Shown here piece after piece: positions 15,767 through 25,156 of a stretch of DNA of 64,000 nucleotides. The notes beneath the pieces were generated by a model. That model searched no databases. It worked only from the letters and a program-made list of their open reading frames with translations, and had not been told where the DNA came from. Source of the stretch: Kiloniella majae (GTDB taxonomy: Bacteria; Pseudomonadota; Alphaproteobacteria; Kiloniellales; Kiloniellaceae); NCBI RefSeq assembly GCF_002118315.1, contig NZ_MTSZ01000001.1, forward strand, positions 434,001 to 498,000, written 5' to 3'. A program made the translations under genes and the position numbers. Numbering within the stretch: position 1 is the stretch's first letter; each line of letters begins with the position of its first letter.

Positions 15767-16423
15767 ATGTTGCTCAACTATCTCTACGCAAACTTTTATG
15801 AAGAAGCCTCACTACTAAAACAATCACAAATCTCACGAGATAAAATTCAGCTTTTCATCAGAGAAAAAAGAGCACCACAGCCGTCTTATGTGATAGACGC
15901 AAATCTGGGCGCAGTCTCTTTTGTGAGCCAAGCGACGCTTTCCGAAAACTACCGCTTTTATCCCAAAACCTATCCAAATTGGCTCAATATTTTAAGAAGC
16001 GAGAAACTGGATACGGGAGACAAAGCCAAAGAATATTTTAAACAGGCTTATCAAGCCGCAGGGCAAAGCTTCTTCGAAAGTAAACTGGGCAATGATCTAT
16101 TAGAAGAGCATCCAACGTTGCCTGACTATTTGACACCTGTACATTTTAACGAAACATGGGATCATTTCCTGGGGGGTGTCTTTGGGGTCTGTACACGAGA
16201 AAATTTGCCACAAGGTATTTTTGAAAAACAGCTTCTCGTTCGCTTTATCGATTACATGAAACAACATCACAGCCCAGAGAATATATCCCCTCTCAGCAAA
16301 TCAAGACTGCAAACTGCCGTTAGTTTTCTGAACAAGGTAGAAGCCGACTTCGCCCCACACGAGGTTCCTACGACCTCACGCCAAAGATGCATCAATGATG
16401 TCAGGGAACAGTATAGAATTTAA
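15767..16423 (+). CDS. DUF6058-like protein, 218 aa
   Basis: The N-terminus (LNYLYANFYEEASLLKQSQISRDKI) followed by APQPSYVID resembles, from memory, proteins annotated DUF6058, some found near natural-product genes. The rest includes YFPKTYPNWLN-like and PVHFNETWDHFLGGVFGVCTRENLP segments; the Cys at about residue 146 and the HF..TW..FL pattern are characteristic. No signal peptide. Function unknown. It is a single gene between an ABC operon and a dehydrogenase gene. Confidence 0.65.
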   Translation: MLLNYLYANFYEEASLLKQSQISRDKIQLFIREKRAPQPSYVIDANLGAVSFVSQATLSENYRFYPKTYPNWLNILRSEKLDTGDKAKEYFKQAYQAAGQSFFESKLGNDLLEEHPTLPDYLTPVHFNETWDHFLGGVFGVCTRENLPQGIFEKQLLVRFIDYMKQHHSPENISPLSKSRLQTAVSFLNKVEADFAPHEVPTTSRQRCINDVREQYRI

Positions 16424-16547
16424 TGTATTTGGTTGCTATTCCATAAAGAACCCTTGCGCCTAACACTTTGGTAGATAGAATAAGATTCTCGCCCAAAGAT
16501 ATTTATCCTCCCTGACAATTCTCTATCGTAAACCACGGGGTAACAAC

Positions 16548-17432
16548 ATGCCACGCATTGCATTTTTAGGAACTGGCCTGATGGGCACAGGTATGGCTGG
16601 ACAGCTTATTGATGCGGGGCATGATGTGCATGTGTACAACCGGACGCATGAACGTGCGATGCCATTGGTAAATCGCGGAGCCACATTGGCAAACTCTCCC
16701 GCGATAGCCGCGAAAGATGCCGATGCGATCTTTGTCATGGTGGGGGATGATATTGCTTCTAAAGCCATATGGATGGGGCCAGAAGGCGTATTGAGTGCCA
16801 ACATCAAGCCCGGCACATTAGCTATAGAGTGTTCCACCCTGTCCCATGACTGGGTAGAAGAACTCTCCGTCGCCGCAAAAACATCAGGGTTGGATTATCT
16901 GGACTGCCCAGTTACCGGGTTACCCGATGCTGCAGCAAGCGGTCAACTCACCCTCTTCTTGGGCGGTGAACAGAGCACCATTGATAAAGCCCGCCCCTAT
17001 CTGGAAACCATTGCATCAAACCAGCTTTATTTCGGCTCCATTGGATCCGGCACAGCCTATAAGCTGATCGTTAATCTAATGGGCTCTATTCAAATCGCTG
17101 CTGCGGCTGAGGGTTTAATAACCGCCGAACGCGCCGGATTGGACCTTGAACTTGTGGCAAAGGCGCTCGGCATGGGTGGGTGTGGCAGCCCACAGGTCGC
17201 GCGCAATGCCCCGCTGATGGTTGAAGGGCAGCACGAAAAAGATGTTCTTTTTTCGACCAAATGGCGTCTGAAGGATACCGATTATGGATTGAAGTACGCC
17301 CATAAGCTTGGTCTGAACCCACAGATAGGCTCCGCCACGCTCGATGCTTTTCAGGCGGCAATGGACGACGGGTATTCAGCCTCAGCGGAAACCAAAGTTA
17401 TCGACGCTTTGCGTAAGCGTTTACCCCAATAA
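16548..17432 (+). CDS. NAD(P)-dependent beta-hydroxyacid dehydrogenase family
   Basis: 294 residues. The N-terminal Rossmann fold carries IAFLGTGLMGTGMA; the substrate-binding DCPVTGLPDAAASGQL segment is near 119-134; the catalytic Lys is in YKLIVNLMG near 168. These match 3-hydroxyisobutyrate dehydrogenase and glyoxylate/succinic semialdehyde reductase relatives. It oxidises or reduces a short beta-hydroxy acid in the cytoplasm; the exact substrate is open (tartronate semialdehyde, 2-methyl-3-hydroxypropanoate and similar are possible). Confidence 0.92.
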   Translation: MPRIAFLGTGLMGTGMAGQLIDAGHDVHVYNRTHERAMPLVNRGATLANSPAIAAKDADAIFVMVGDDIASKAIWMGPEGVLSANIKPGTLAIECSTLSHDWVEELSVAAKTSGLDYLDCPVTGLPDAAASGQLTLFLGGEQSTIDKARPYLETIASNQLYFGSIGSGTAYKLIVNLMGSIQIAAAAEGLITAERAGLDLELVAKALGMGGCGSPQVARNAPLMVEGQHEKDVLFSTKWRLKDTDYGLKYAHKLGLNPQIGSATLDAFQAAMDDGYSASAETKVIDALRKRLPQ

Positions 17433-17534
17433 TCCTGTGACAATGGATATCAACCAAGTGGATATCGCTCCCTTCTCCCCGCCTTTCGGAATACGCCAAG
17501 AAACTTGTTAACCAAGAATGGTACGCTTAGCGTA

Positions 17535-20500
17535 TCAATTCGGGACGACACGACTGGCAGGAATAATAAAGCTCACTGTTGTGCCTTTGCCCCGTTTGCT
17601 TTCTACTTTGATTTCACCATCATGAAGCTCTGCCATACGCACACAGAGGGTTAAGCCTAGCCCCGTTCCCTCTGACGATCGTATCAGGGGGTCTTGTCCA
17701 CGATTGAATACTTCGAGGATGTCATCGATTTCATCTTCGGGAATACCAATCCCTGTGTCTTTAACCGAAAGAACGATTTCTCCGACCTCTGTCATATGAT
17801 CAGCAATGGTGATTGTCCCTCCGTCAGGCGTAAACTTAATCGCATTTTCCACAAGATTAATCAGTATTTGCTTCACATGACGAATATCTACCCTTACCTG
17901 GGGAAGAGCGTCCGACGCATGCCAGTGAATTGTTTTCTTGGGGCTGTTTATCTTCCCTTCGATCAGACCTTTGACAATGTCGATCACGTCACCTGTGGTT
18001 GTTAGCTCTTCGTTTAGGGACATTTCGCCCAAATCGATAACCGATAAATCCATCAAATCATCAACAAGTTCGAGCATATGTTTCCCGGCCGATTGAATAT
18101 GATTTAGATATTCCGAAGACTTATCTTCATTGAGCTGTTTCTTTTTGTTCATCAGCATAAATTCTGTGTAGCCAATAATGGCGTTCAACGGCGTCCGGAA
18201 TTCATGGGAAAGGTTAGTCAAGAAGGTATCTTTAGCCTGATTGGCACGATTGGCACTCTCTTCGGCCTTGCGGCGCTCTTTGACCTCATGAATAAGCCGG
18301 GTGTTATTATCCCGCAGGTTCCTGCTCTGCAGATCCATACGACGTTGCAGATAGGTATTCCATCCAAAAAACAGAACCAAAATGCCCAAGCTGCCCGCCG
18401 TAATCTGCCAAAAGATTGTGTAATCCGCTTCAGGTTCAACCTGTAACCCGATCCATTTATTCCTGATTTCACGGTGTTTTTCATCCGGGATGGACTGAAG
18501 CGCCTTTTTCATAATGAAAGCAAACTCGGGCCAATCGCTGCGCACACCCATGCTGATTTCGTTTTTGAACGGCGTCTGTCCCGCAACACGTATATTCAAC
18601 AATCCCTTTTCGCGCAGGGTCTGGCCGGTCACCAGAATACTGCCAATATAGGCATCAACCTCATGAGCATTCAGCAGGTCAATGCCCGCCTCAACCGTTT
18701 TTACCTCGACCAATTCCAGTCCCCAGTTACCTGCGCGAATATTTTCGGTGACAGCATAGTTTTCAACAATCGCGACCTTCTTGTTCTTAAGGCCCGCGAT
18801 GCCATCAATGTAGGGGACACTATCAAGCGCGAAAATAACAAGAGGCAATTGCAAGTACGGGTCAGTAAAGGAACTATATTCTTTACGGGAAATAGTGGGA
18901 GCCGCAGCAGAGAACATATCAAGCTCGCGATCTTTCACCATCTCTACACTGGTTGCCCAGTTGTACTGTTTACTAATTTCAAAGGTAACACCCAAACGCT
19001 CGGACAGTTCGTTCAAATAGTCAATTGCAACGCCTTTAAAGACACCGTTCTCATCGACGTATTCCACTGGCGGGAATTCCAAATCTGCTGCAACCCTGAT
19101 GACTGGATGTGCCTTGAGCCAACTACGTTCTTCACTGCTTAACAACAACTTGCGTTGTGGGTCTTCAACCCAGTCTTTTAAAATAACGCGTTGTTCTGAC
19201 AAAGAAATGCTATCCAGCGCTTTTTGCAGGATAGCTTGTAAAACAGGATTATCTTTTCGAACCGCTATCGCATTTATGGATGACGTTTCTTCCAGCTTTC
19301 CATGTTGGGATAAATTATCGATAAGCTCGTTACGGATAACATACATCGCCGCAGCCCGGTTCCCCACATAGGCATCCACCTGCTTTTTCGTGACCGCATC
19401 CAAAGCATCACTGGTCGTCGCATAGGTTTTCACTTCAATCGAAGGATGATTTTTACGAAACTCATTCGTTAAGAAAAAATCTTCTTCCAACGCAACGGTT
19501 TTTCCCTTTAAATCATCCAGTTCGTTATAATAAACACTATCTTTACGCGCAAAAATCACATGCGGCACATTCAGATAGGGCGTCGTGAACAGCAATCGTT
19601 CTCTTCGACTGGCCGAGGGAGTGATATCCATCAAAGCATCGATTTCACCGCGTTCCAATTGCCCTAACAACATTCCCCAATCGCCCGGTACCAGTTTGAT
19701 TGCTCCGTTCAGGCGTTTGTTGAAAAGATAGGCGAGGTCAACACCAATTCCCTTTGCCTGTCCGCTATCGTCCAGATAGTCCATAGGCGGCCAGGCGTTC
19801 ATCATACCAATCTTGATTTCCGGATTATTCCGAAGCCACTTTTTCTCCTCATCGTCCAGAACAAAGGGCGGCGTCTGATTGTAGCGATCAATAATATCGT
19901 CGAGGATCGGTATCCAGTTTGAGGTGATTCTGTTCTTTTTACGCAAAGGCATTTCGCTCAGCACTTTGTCAATAATCCCGACAAGTTCCGGCCAATCTTT
20001 GCGCACAGCAAAACGCTGTCCGTTATTACGCAGATCATACTTACTGGCCACTCGCAGGTTAACCAGACCGTATTCCTGTGCCACATAGATACTGACACCC
20101 AATACACCGACGTAGGCATCTGCATCATCAATCGCCACCGCCTGTAGCCCCTGCAAAGGTGTATCGACATAGACAGGAACGATATCGGGATAATCAGTCA
20201 GCACCCGTTGTGTCGAGGCATAGTCTTTGACCAGCGCAACGCGTTTACCAATAAGATCCGTTGGATGCTGCATATTGCGTCGCCCGACCTGAGACATAAT
20301 AACCAACGGCGTGTTAATATAGATCTGCGAGAAGTTGAGAAATTCGTCCCGCTTCGGGGTTTTCACCGCCGTTGCAATAACATCTATCGCCTTTTCTTTG
20401 GCACCACTGATTATTTCCGGCCAGGTTAGATCGGGCATGATTTCAAACTTCAGCCCCGTCTCGCTTTCGATGTGTCGAACAAAGTCCGGTGCTATGCCTC

Positions 20501-20768
20501 GGTATCCTCCGGCGCTTTTTTGAAAACTATAGGGCGCATAGTCACCATCAATGCCAATGCGAATAACCGGATGTTCTTCAATCCAGTTTTTTTCAGATGG
20601 TGTTAGTTCTATGGCAAAGGCCGTTTGCGTTAAAGAAAACAAGGCTAACGATAACGTAGCTAAAAAGGCACAAAATGTTTTGCGAAAACTGAGCTTATAA
20701 CACACCAATTTTCCAAAGAATGCATCCCCGACAAACTCGACACAGTTGCGCCACCAAATCCCAGCCAC
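17535..20768 (-). CDS. Sensor histidine kinase with three periplasmic solute-binding domains
   Basis: 1077 residues. After a signal peptide (FLATLSLALFSLTQTAFA) come three tandem SBP_bac_3 domains, each opening with an (E/K/N)(H/N)P(V/E)I(R/K)(I/V) segment: about 64-290, 310-540 and 555-775. One membrane helix follows at about 781-805. Then a HisKA domain with phospho-accepting His near 854 (LSHEFRTPLN) and an HATPase domain with NLVENAIKF, DTGIGIP and GTGLGL. It lacks receiver and Hpt domains, unlike EvgS or BvgS. It probably senses amino acids or similar ligands. The start may lie later, near TTG 20708 or GTG 20705, which would give a more normal signal peptide. No response regulator is adjacent. 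Confidence 0.9.
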   Translation of the reverse strand: MAGIWWRNCVEFVGDAFFGKLVCYKLSFRKTFCAFLATLSLALFSLTQTAFAIELTPSEKNWIEEHPVIRIGIDGDYAPYSFQKSAGGYRGIAPDFVRHIESETGLKFEIMPDLTWPEIISGAKEKAIDVIATAVKTPKRDEFLNFSQIYINTPLVIMSQVGRRNMQHPTDLIGKRVALVKDYASTQRVLTDYPDIVPVYVDTPLQGLQAVAIDDADAYVGVLGVSIYVAQEYGLVNLRVASKYDLRNNGQRFAVRKDWPELVGIIDKVLSEMPLRKKNRITSNWIPILDDIIDRYNQTPPFVLDDEEKKWLRNNPEIKIGMMNAWPPMDYLDDSGQAKGIGVDLAYLFNKRLNGAIKLVPGDWGMLLGQLERGEIDALMDITPSASRRERLLFTTPYLNVPHVIFARKDSVYYNELDDLKGKTVALEEDFFLTNEFRKNHPSIEVKTYATTSDALDAVTKKQVDAYVGNRAAAMYVIRNELIDNLSQHGKLEETSSINAIAVRKDNPVLQAILQKALDSISLSEQRVILKDWVEDPQRKLLLSSEERSWLKAHPVIRVAADLEFPPVEYVDENGVFKGVAIDYLNELSERLGVTFEISKQYNWATSVEMVKDRELDMFSAAAPTISRKEYSSFTDPYLQLPLVIFALDSVPYIDGIAGLKNKKVAIVENYAVTENIRAGNWGLELVEVKTVEAGIDLLNAHEVDAYIGSILVTGQTLREKGLLNIRVAGQTPFKNEISMGVRSDWPEFAFIMKKALQSIPDEKHREIRNKWIGLQVEPEADYTIFWQITAGSLGILVLFFGWNTYLQRRMDLQSRNLRDNNTRLIHEVKERRKAEESANRANQAKDTFLTNLSHEFRTPLNAIIGYTEFMLMNKKKQLNEDKSSEYLNHIQSAGKHMLELVDDLMDLSVIDLGEMSLNEELTTTGDVIDIVKGLIEGKINSPKKTIHWHASDALPQVRVDIRHVKQILINLVENAIKFTPDGGTITIADHMTEVGEIVLSVKDTGIGIPEDEIDDILEVFNRGQDPLIRSSEGTGLGLTLCVRMAELHDGEIKVESKRGKGTTVSFIIPASRVVPN

Positions 20769-20942
20769 GTTTTAGGCCCCCTGATTTCGATCAACCCCTT
20801 ATACCGCCATCCTTTAAATAGATCGTTTTCAGTACAAGAATGCAACCAAAAGTAACTTTATTCGCGATTTACTGAGAGAAAAGTAATTCACATGAACAAT
20901 GTAAGTGAAACGGAAATGACGTAACGCAACTGAGAACTTAGA

Positions 20943-22550
20943 TCATCCTTGACCCAACACATAGCTTTTTGCAAGGTAGAGGCATCCTAATGTGTTGTCA
21001 TCGTTACATGCCTGAATATAAAGTGCCCTTGCTAACATATAATTTACTTCAACGCCGCGGCCTTCTTCGTACATATTACCAAGCTGTACACAACTCCATG
21101 AATTTCCACTGTAGCATCCTTTTGTGAAAAAAGCCGCTGCAACTGAATAATCCTGTCCAACGCCACGACCTTCTTCGTACATACTCCCCAATAGAGAGCA
21201 CCCCCAGGCATCTCCACCACCACATCCACGATTATATAGTGGCATTGCTATTGAATAATCCTGTTCAACGCCGCGACCCTTTTCATAAAGAAAACCAAGG
21301 CGAGAACAACCCCAAGCGTTTTCACCTTCACACCCTTGGGAAAAGAAGCTCGCGGCTATTGAATAATCCTGTTCAACGCCATCGCCTCTTTCATACATAT
21401 ACCCCAATTGAGAGCAGCCCCAAGCGTTGTTATCATCACACCCTTTCTCAAAGAAGTTAACAGCTGTTGAATAATTCTGATCTACGCCACGACCTCTTTC
21501 ATAAAGAAGGCCAAGGCGAGAGCAACCCCAAGCGTTTTCACCTTCACACCCTTGGGAAAAGAGGCTAACGGCTGTTGAATAGTTCTGATCAACGCCATGA
21601 CCCTTTTCATACATGTATCCTAATTGAGAACAGCCCCAGGCGTTGTTATCATCACACCCTTTTCTAAAGAAATTCACGGCTACCGAATAATCCTGTTCAA
21701 CGCCACGACCGTTTTTATAGAGAAAGCCTAAACGCGAACAGCTCCAACCATTTCCACCGTCGCATCCTCGATTATACAAACTCATCGCTGCCGAATAATC
21801 CTGATCGACACCATTTCCTGTTTCATAGAGAAAACCTAGGCGAGAACAACCCCAAGCATTTCCATATTCACACCCTTGATTATAGAATTTCACTGCTGTT
21901 GAAAAATTCCGATCAACACCACGGCCTTTTTCATACATAAAGCCAACATTGCTACAGCCTTTTGCATAGTTTCCATTACAAGCTTGTTTGAAAAGTAAAA
22001 CGGCCTTTTCCTCATCCTGAGGTAAAGAGTTCCCATACTTGTAATTACGGCCTAAAGAGTTGCAACTTTTCGCTTGCCCTTGATTACAGCTTTTTTCATA
22101 AAATTCTGCTGTCTGATTTTTATTACGATTACCACTCTCTTTTGTAATAATGTCGGTAAATGATTTTTCGTGGTAACAGCCTTTTTCTTTTCCCGCTTCG
22201 CACATATTTTTAAAAAGAGAAACAATTCTTGTCCTCTCAAAAGCCTCTATTCTGCCATTGACATACATCCAGCCAACATAACCACAACTTTCCGTGTATT
22301 CAGAATCACAGGCTAGAATAAAATATTCAAACGCTTCCCTATCACTTTGAGCAACACGCCGACCGTTAAAGTATTGCAAACCGATAGTATTACAGGCTTC
22401 ACCATCTCCATTGAGACAACTTCGCTCGACCAACACATCATTGATGTCACGTTGGAAAATCAATAAAGCAATAGATACTAAAAGCGCGACAAGAAGATAC
22501 GCCCATCTATGCTTTATGGGGCTCTCACCGATTAATTTATTTTCAGACAT
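20943..22550 (-). CDS. Cysteine-rich Sel1 repeat protein
   Basis: 535 residues. An N-terminal membrane helix (YLLVALLVSIALLIF, about 19-33) anchors the protein, and the rest is about 12 Sel1-like helical repeats of 36 residues, each ending in GRGV(D/E)QDYS-like turns. Most repeats carry a C-x7-C pair (for example GCEGENAWGC), as in Helicobacter Hcp proteins, where these Cys form intra-repeat disulfides; so a periplasmic location fits. Repeats 4-5 and 6-7 of the long array are nearly identical two-repeat (72-residue) units, showing recent duplication. Sel1 proteins act as scaffolds; no partner is visible. The gene stands alone downstream of nothing in its direction. Confidence 0.88.
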   Translation of the reverse strand: MSENKLIGESPIKHRWAYLLVALLVSIALLIFQRDINDVLVERSCLNGDGEACNTIGLQYFNGRRVAQSDREAFEYFILACDSEYTESCGYVGWMYVNGRIEAFERTRIVSLFKNMCEAGKEKGCYHEKSFTDIITKESGNRNKNQTAEFYEKSCNQGQAKSCNSLGRNYKYGNSLPQDEEKAVLLFKQACNGNYAKGCSNVGFMYEKGRGVDRNFSTAVKFYNQGCEYGNAWGCSRLGFLYETGNGVDQDYSAAMSLYNRGCDGGNGWSCSRLGFLYKNGRGVEQDYSVAVNFFRKGCDDNNAWGCSQLGYMYEKGHGVDQNYSTAVSLFSQGCEGENAWGCSRLGLLYERGRGVDQNYSTAVNFFEKGCDDNNAWGCSQLGYMYERGDGVEQDYSIAASFFSQGCEGENAWGCSRLGFLYEKGRGVEQDYSIAMPLYNRGCGGGDAWGCSLLGSMYEEGRGVGQDYSVAAAFFTKGCYSGNSWSCVQLGNMYEEGRGVEVNYMLARALYIQACNDDNTLGCLYLAKSYVLGQG

Positions 22551-22732
22551 GTAAGTTCAATTTCAGTAAGGTTCAAAATACACTTAAAAATTGATAATGA
22601 TTTTATTTTATTAAACTAAGGTAAAAACAGGCATTTGATATAAATGCATCAAGTACAACTTTATTATAAACCAACTCATGTCTTTATTTTTTCATCTTGA
22701 TTATTCCTTAGAACTTTGACAGCATCCGCAGC

Positions 22733-22925
22733 GATGGTTTCTGGATATCAAAGCTGAGTCCGGAATGAAAAGGGAACACGGTGCGGTGTAACCATCAGGT
22801 GCCAATTCCGTGACTGCCCCCGCAACTGTAAGCGGCGAGCCACTCTGAAATTTACCACTGAACCTCAATCAGGTTCGGGAAGGTTCAGAAGTTGCTGCGA
22901 CCCGCAAGTCAGGAGACCTGCCATC
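22733..22925 (+). ncRNA. Cobalamin riboswitch
   Basis: The conserved parts of the B12 aptamer are present in order: the GGAACACGGTGC and GGTGCCAATTCCGTGACTGCCCCCGCAACTG region, AAGCGGCGAGCCACT, and the B12 box near AAGTCAGGAGACCTGCC (22905-22922). GATGG (22733-22737) can pair with CCATC (22921-22925) to close the aptamer. It sits upstream of a small ORF and a complete importer operon on the same strand, which it should shut down when cobalamin is plentiful. Confidence 0.95.
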
Positions 22926-22979
22926 TTTGTGATTAACGCTAACCGGGCGGGGTGCCTCGGGATAGAGTGATAAAGATGG
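22921..22979 (+). promoter_or_regulatory. Riboswitch expression platform with competing stem
   Basis: CCATCTTT (22921-22928), whose first five bases can pair with the aptamer's 5' arm, is also perfectly complementary to AAAGATGG (22972-22979). Between them CCGGGC and GCCTCGG (about 22943-22960) form a small stem. The two alternatives are mutually exclusive, as expected for a switch. Confidence 0.6.
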
Positions 22980-23047
22980 TTATCCGGCACGACAGCCGCG
23001 ACCTGATATCCCTGTTCCACTCTCTCTGCTCTGGCACGGAGGGTGCT

Positions 23048-23236
23048 ATGAAAAAAACAGTCAATTTATTCGGCTCATTGTCGACGACCCCGTCCAATAC
23101 GTCTGGCTGGCCCTATGCACAGCTATCGGGCATGAAATCTCAGTGTTCAAACTCTTGGGCTACTAAACGCCAAGCTAGTGCCCTGCCAATCCTGAAACAA
23201 AACCAGCGCTTCTTTGATATTGCGCTACAGGATTAA
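23048..23236 (+). CDS. Small ORF between riboswitch and ABC operon (62 aa)
   Basis: ATG 23048 follows GGAGGG (23038-23043) at good spacing, directly after the riboswitch platform. The 62-residue product starts MKKTVNLFGSLSTTPSN, is rich in Ser/Thr/Gln and ends QNQRFFDIALQD. It has no membrane helix and matches no family I know. It may be a real small cobalamin-regulated protein or a leader whose translation is controlled by the switch. Confidence 0.45.
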   Translation: MKKTVNLFGSLSTTPSNTSGWPYAQLSGMKSQCSNSWATKRQASALPILKQNQRFFDIALQD

Positions 23237-23254
23237 AACTAGCAGATAAAAATA

Positions 23255-23272
23255 GTTACGTTATAACATAAC
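23255..23272. promoter_or_regulatory. Imperfect palindrome before ABC ATPase gene
   Basis: GTTACGTTATAACATAAC is self-complementary except for one pair of positions. It is about 33 bases before the ATPase start. It may bind a regulator or be chance in an AT-rich gap. Confidence 0.25.
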
Positions 23273-23304
23273 AAACCCTCAATTAATTAAAGCAAGCTCA
23301 ATAA

Positions 23305-24102
23305 ATGAACCCTGTGTCACTTCAGGCCCCTACATCACTTCAAGCAACGGACCTCTCATGGGGCCCCAAAGGGCAACCTGATCTTTTGTCGGGCATCAGC
23401 TTTCGTGCAGAACCCGGCCGTATACTGGGGATTGTCGGTCCCAACGGTGCGGGAAAATCAAGCCTGTTACGCCTGCTCTATCGCTTCCATCGTCCTAGTC
23501 GCGGACAGGTATGGATAGATGATCAGGACCTCTGGGAGATGTCTCCTCGCACTGCAGCACAAAAAATCGCTGCCGTACTTCAAGAACAGCCAACTGATTT
23601 TGCTTTGAGCGTCGGGGAAATTGTTGCCCTTGGCCGCACACCGCACCGTCGGGGTTTTTCACAAATCGGCTCGCGGGACAAAGCGATCATTGATACAGCC
23701 CTGACAACCTTGAACTTGCAAGGTTTTGCCAAACGCTCTTTTGGCACCCTGTCAGGTGGTGAACGTCAACGCGTAATGGTCGCCCGTGCCCTTGCCCAGG
23801 AACCCCAAGTTCTGATTTTGGATGAACCGACAAATCATCTCGATATTCGTCACCAACTCGAAGTGCTCTCACTGCTTCGTAAACTTGATATGACCATCAT
23901 CACCAGCCTGCATGACCTCAATCTGGTGGGACAATATACAGATGATGTTCTTGTTCTCGCCAACGGTCACTGCCTGGCTTTCGGTCCTTCAGATAAAGTT
24001 CTCACCGAACCTCTGGTTGATCGCGCATTTGGTGTAACCAGTCGAATTGAACGTCTAGTGCCAAGCAATCAATCACATTTTACCTTTCATCTCGAACCTT
24101 AG
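23305..24102 (+). CDS. ABC transporter ATPase, FecE/BtuD type
   Basis: 265 residues. Walker A GPNGAGKSS, Q-loop VLQEQ, signature LSGGERQRV, Walker B VLILDEPTNHLD and switch His SLHDL are all present. It belongs to the iron-siderophore/heme/cobalamin importer ATPases. It is followed after about 25 bases by the binding-protein gene and then the permease. The upstream cobalamin riboswitch makes a corrinoid (or cobalt chelate) the most likely cargo. Confidence 0.93.
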   Translation: MNPVSLQAPTSLQATDLSWGPKGQPDLLSGISFRAEPGRILGIVGPNGAGKSSLLRLLYRFHRPSRGQVWIDDQDLWEMSPRTAAQKIAAVLQEQPTDFALSVGEIVALGRTPHRRGFSQIGSRDKAIIDTALTTLNLQGFAKRSFGTLSGGERQRVMVARALAQEPQVLILDEPTNHLDIRHQLEVLSLLRKLDMTIITSLHDLNLVGQYTDDVLVLANGHCLAFGPSDKVLTEPLVDRAFGVTSRIERLVPSNQSHFTFHLEP

Positions 24103-24127
24103 ATTTATGCTTCTATCGGAGAAAAAT

Positions 24128-25123
24128 ATGCACAAAAATTCTCGCCCCGTTTCTAGTTCCATTTCGGGTTTATTATCTGGTGGTCTTTTATCACTCACTG
24201 TGACAGCCACGACCCTTCTCTCCCCCCTACAGGCTGCCGCTGATCCCGTCACCGTACAAAGCTGTAATCGTCAGGTTACTTTTGACACACCGCCAAAGGC
24301 TGCTGTTTCCAACGATGTTAACCTGACAGAAATGATGCTGGTCCTCGGCCTTCGCGATCGCATGGTCGGCTATACCGGTATTTCCGGCTGGAAAACACTG
24401 GACGAAAAAATGCGCGATGGTGTTGCCGAGCTACCAGAATTATCTGAAAAATATCCAACAAAGGAAGTTTTGATCGGGGCTGATGCCGACTTCTATTTTG
24501 CCGGGTGGAACTATGGCATGAAAGTTGGTGGCGAAGTAACGCCGGAAACCCTGACACCCTTTGGTATCAAGGTTTATGAGCTGACTGAATCCTGCATCCA
24601 TATTGGTGAAAAGAGCAAAGTCACCATGCAGGATATGTACAATGACCTGCTCAACCTGGGGGCTATTTTTGGTGTTAAAGAAAAAGCCCAAGCGCTTGTT
24701 TCCGAATATAAATCTGAACTATCCGATTTTGAAAATGGTCTGAAAAAACCAGCCAATCCATTGCGGGTTTTTGTCTATGACAGCGGCGAAGACAAGCCGT
24801 TTACAGCCGGACGTTATGCCATGCCAACGGCCATAATAGAAGCGGCTGGCGGCACCAACATCATGGATGATTTTGATAAAAGCTGGGCAAAGGTCGGTTG
24901 GGAAGCTGTTGTGGATCGCAATCCGGAAGTTGTTGTGATCGTGAACTATGGCAATGTCACTGCCGAGCAAAAAATCGCCTATATGAAAAACAACCCGGCC
25001 TTTGCCAATATTGATGCCGTTAAAAATGATCGCTTTGTGGTTCTGGAATATGTCGAAGCAACACCCGGTCCCCGTAATATCGACGCTGTAAAGAAACTGG
25101 CAACAGCCTTTTACGGCTCATAA
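24128..25123 (+). CDS. ABC substrate-binding protein, corrinoid/siderophore type
   Basis: 331 residues from ATG 24128, chosen because CGGAG (24117-24121) is six bases upstream; an ATG at 24107 lacks a site. A signal peptide ends near LQAAA, so it is periplasmic. The chain has the class III (helical backbone) binding-protein pattern: RQVTFDTPPKAAVSNDVNLTEMMLVLGL, then LPELSEKYPTKEVLIGADADF, and the C-terminal PGPRNIDAVKKLATAF. It presents the ligand to the permease encoded next. Gene order and the riboswitch support a corrinoid, but an iron chelate cannot be excluded. Confidence 0.9.
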   Translation: MHKNSRPVSSSISGLLSGGLLSLTVTATTLLSPLQAAADPVTVQSCNRQVTFDTPPKAAVSNDVNLTEMMLVLGLRDRMVGYTGISGWKTLDEKMRDGVAELPELSEKYPTKEVLIGADADFYFAGWNYGMKVGGEVTPETLTPFGIKVYELTESCIHIGEKSKVTMQDMYNDLLNLGAIFGVKEKAQALVSEYKSELSDFENGLKKPANPLRVFVYDSGEDKPFTAGRYAMPTAIIEAAGGTNIMDDFDKSWAKVGWEAVVDRNPEVVVIVNYGNVTAEQKIAYMKNNPAFANIDAVKNDRFVVLEYVEATPGPRNIDAVKKLATAFYGS

Positions 25124-25156
25124 GAACGAACAGGCATCAAGGGGAGGTTGGTAAAG

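Noticed and set aside
18474-19142. Long plus-strand open frame (222 codons) inside the three-domain kinase gene
   Set aside because: Antisense shadow of a clearly coding region.
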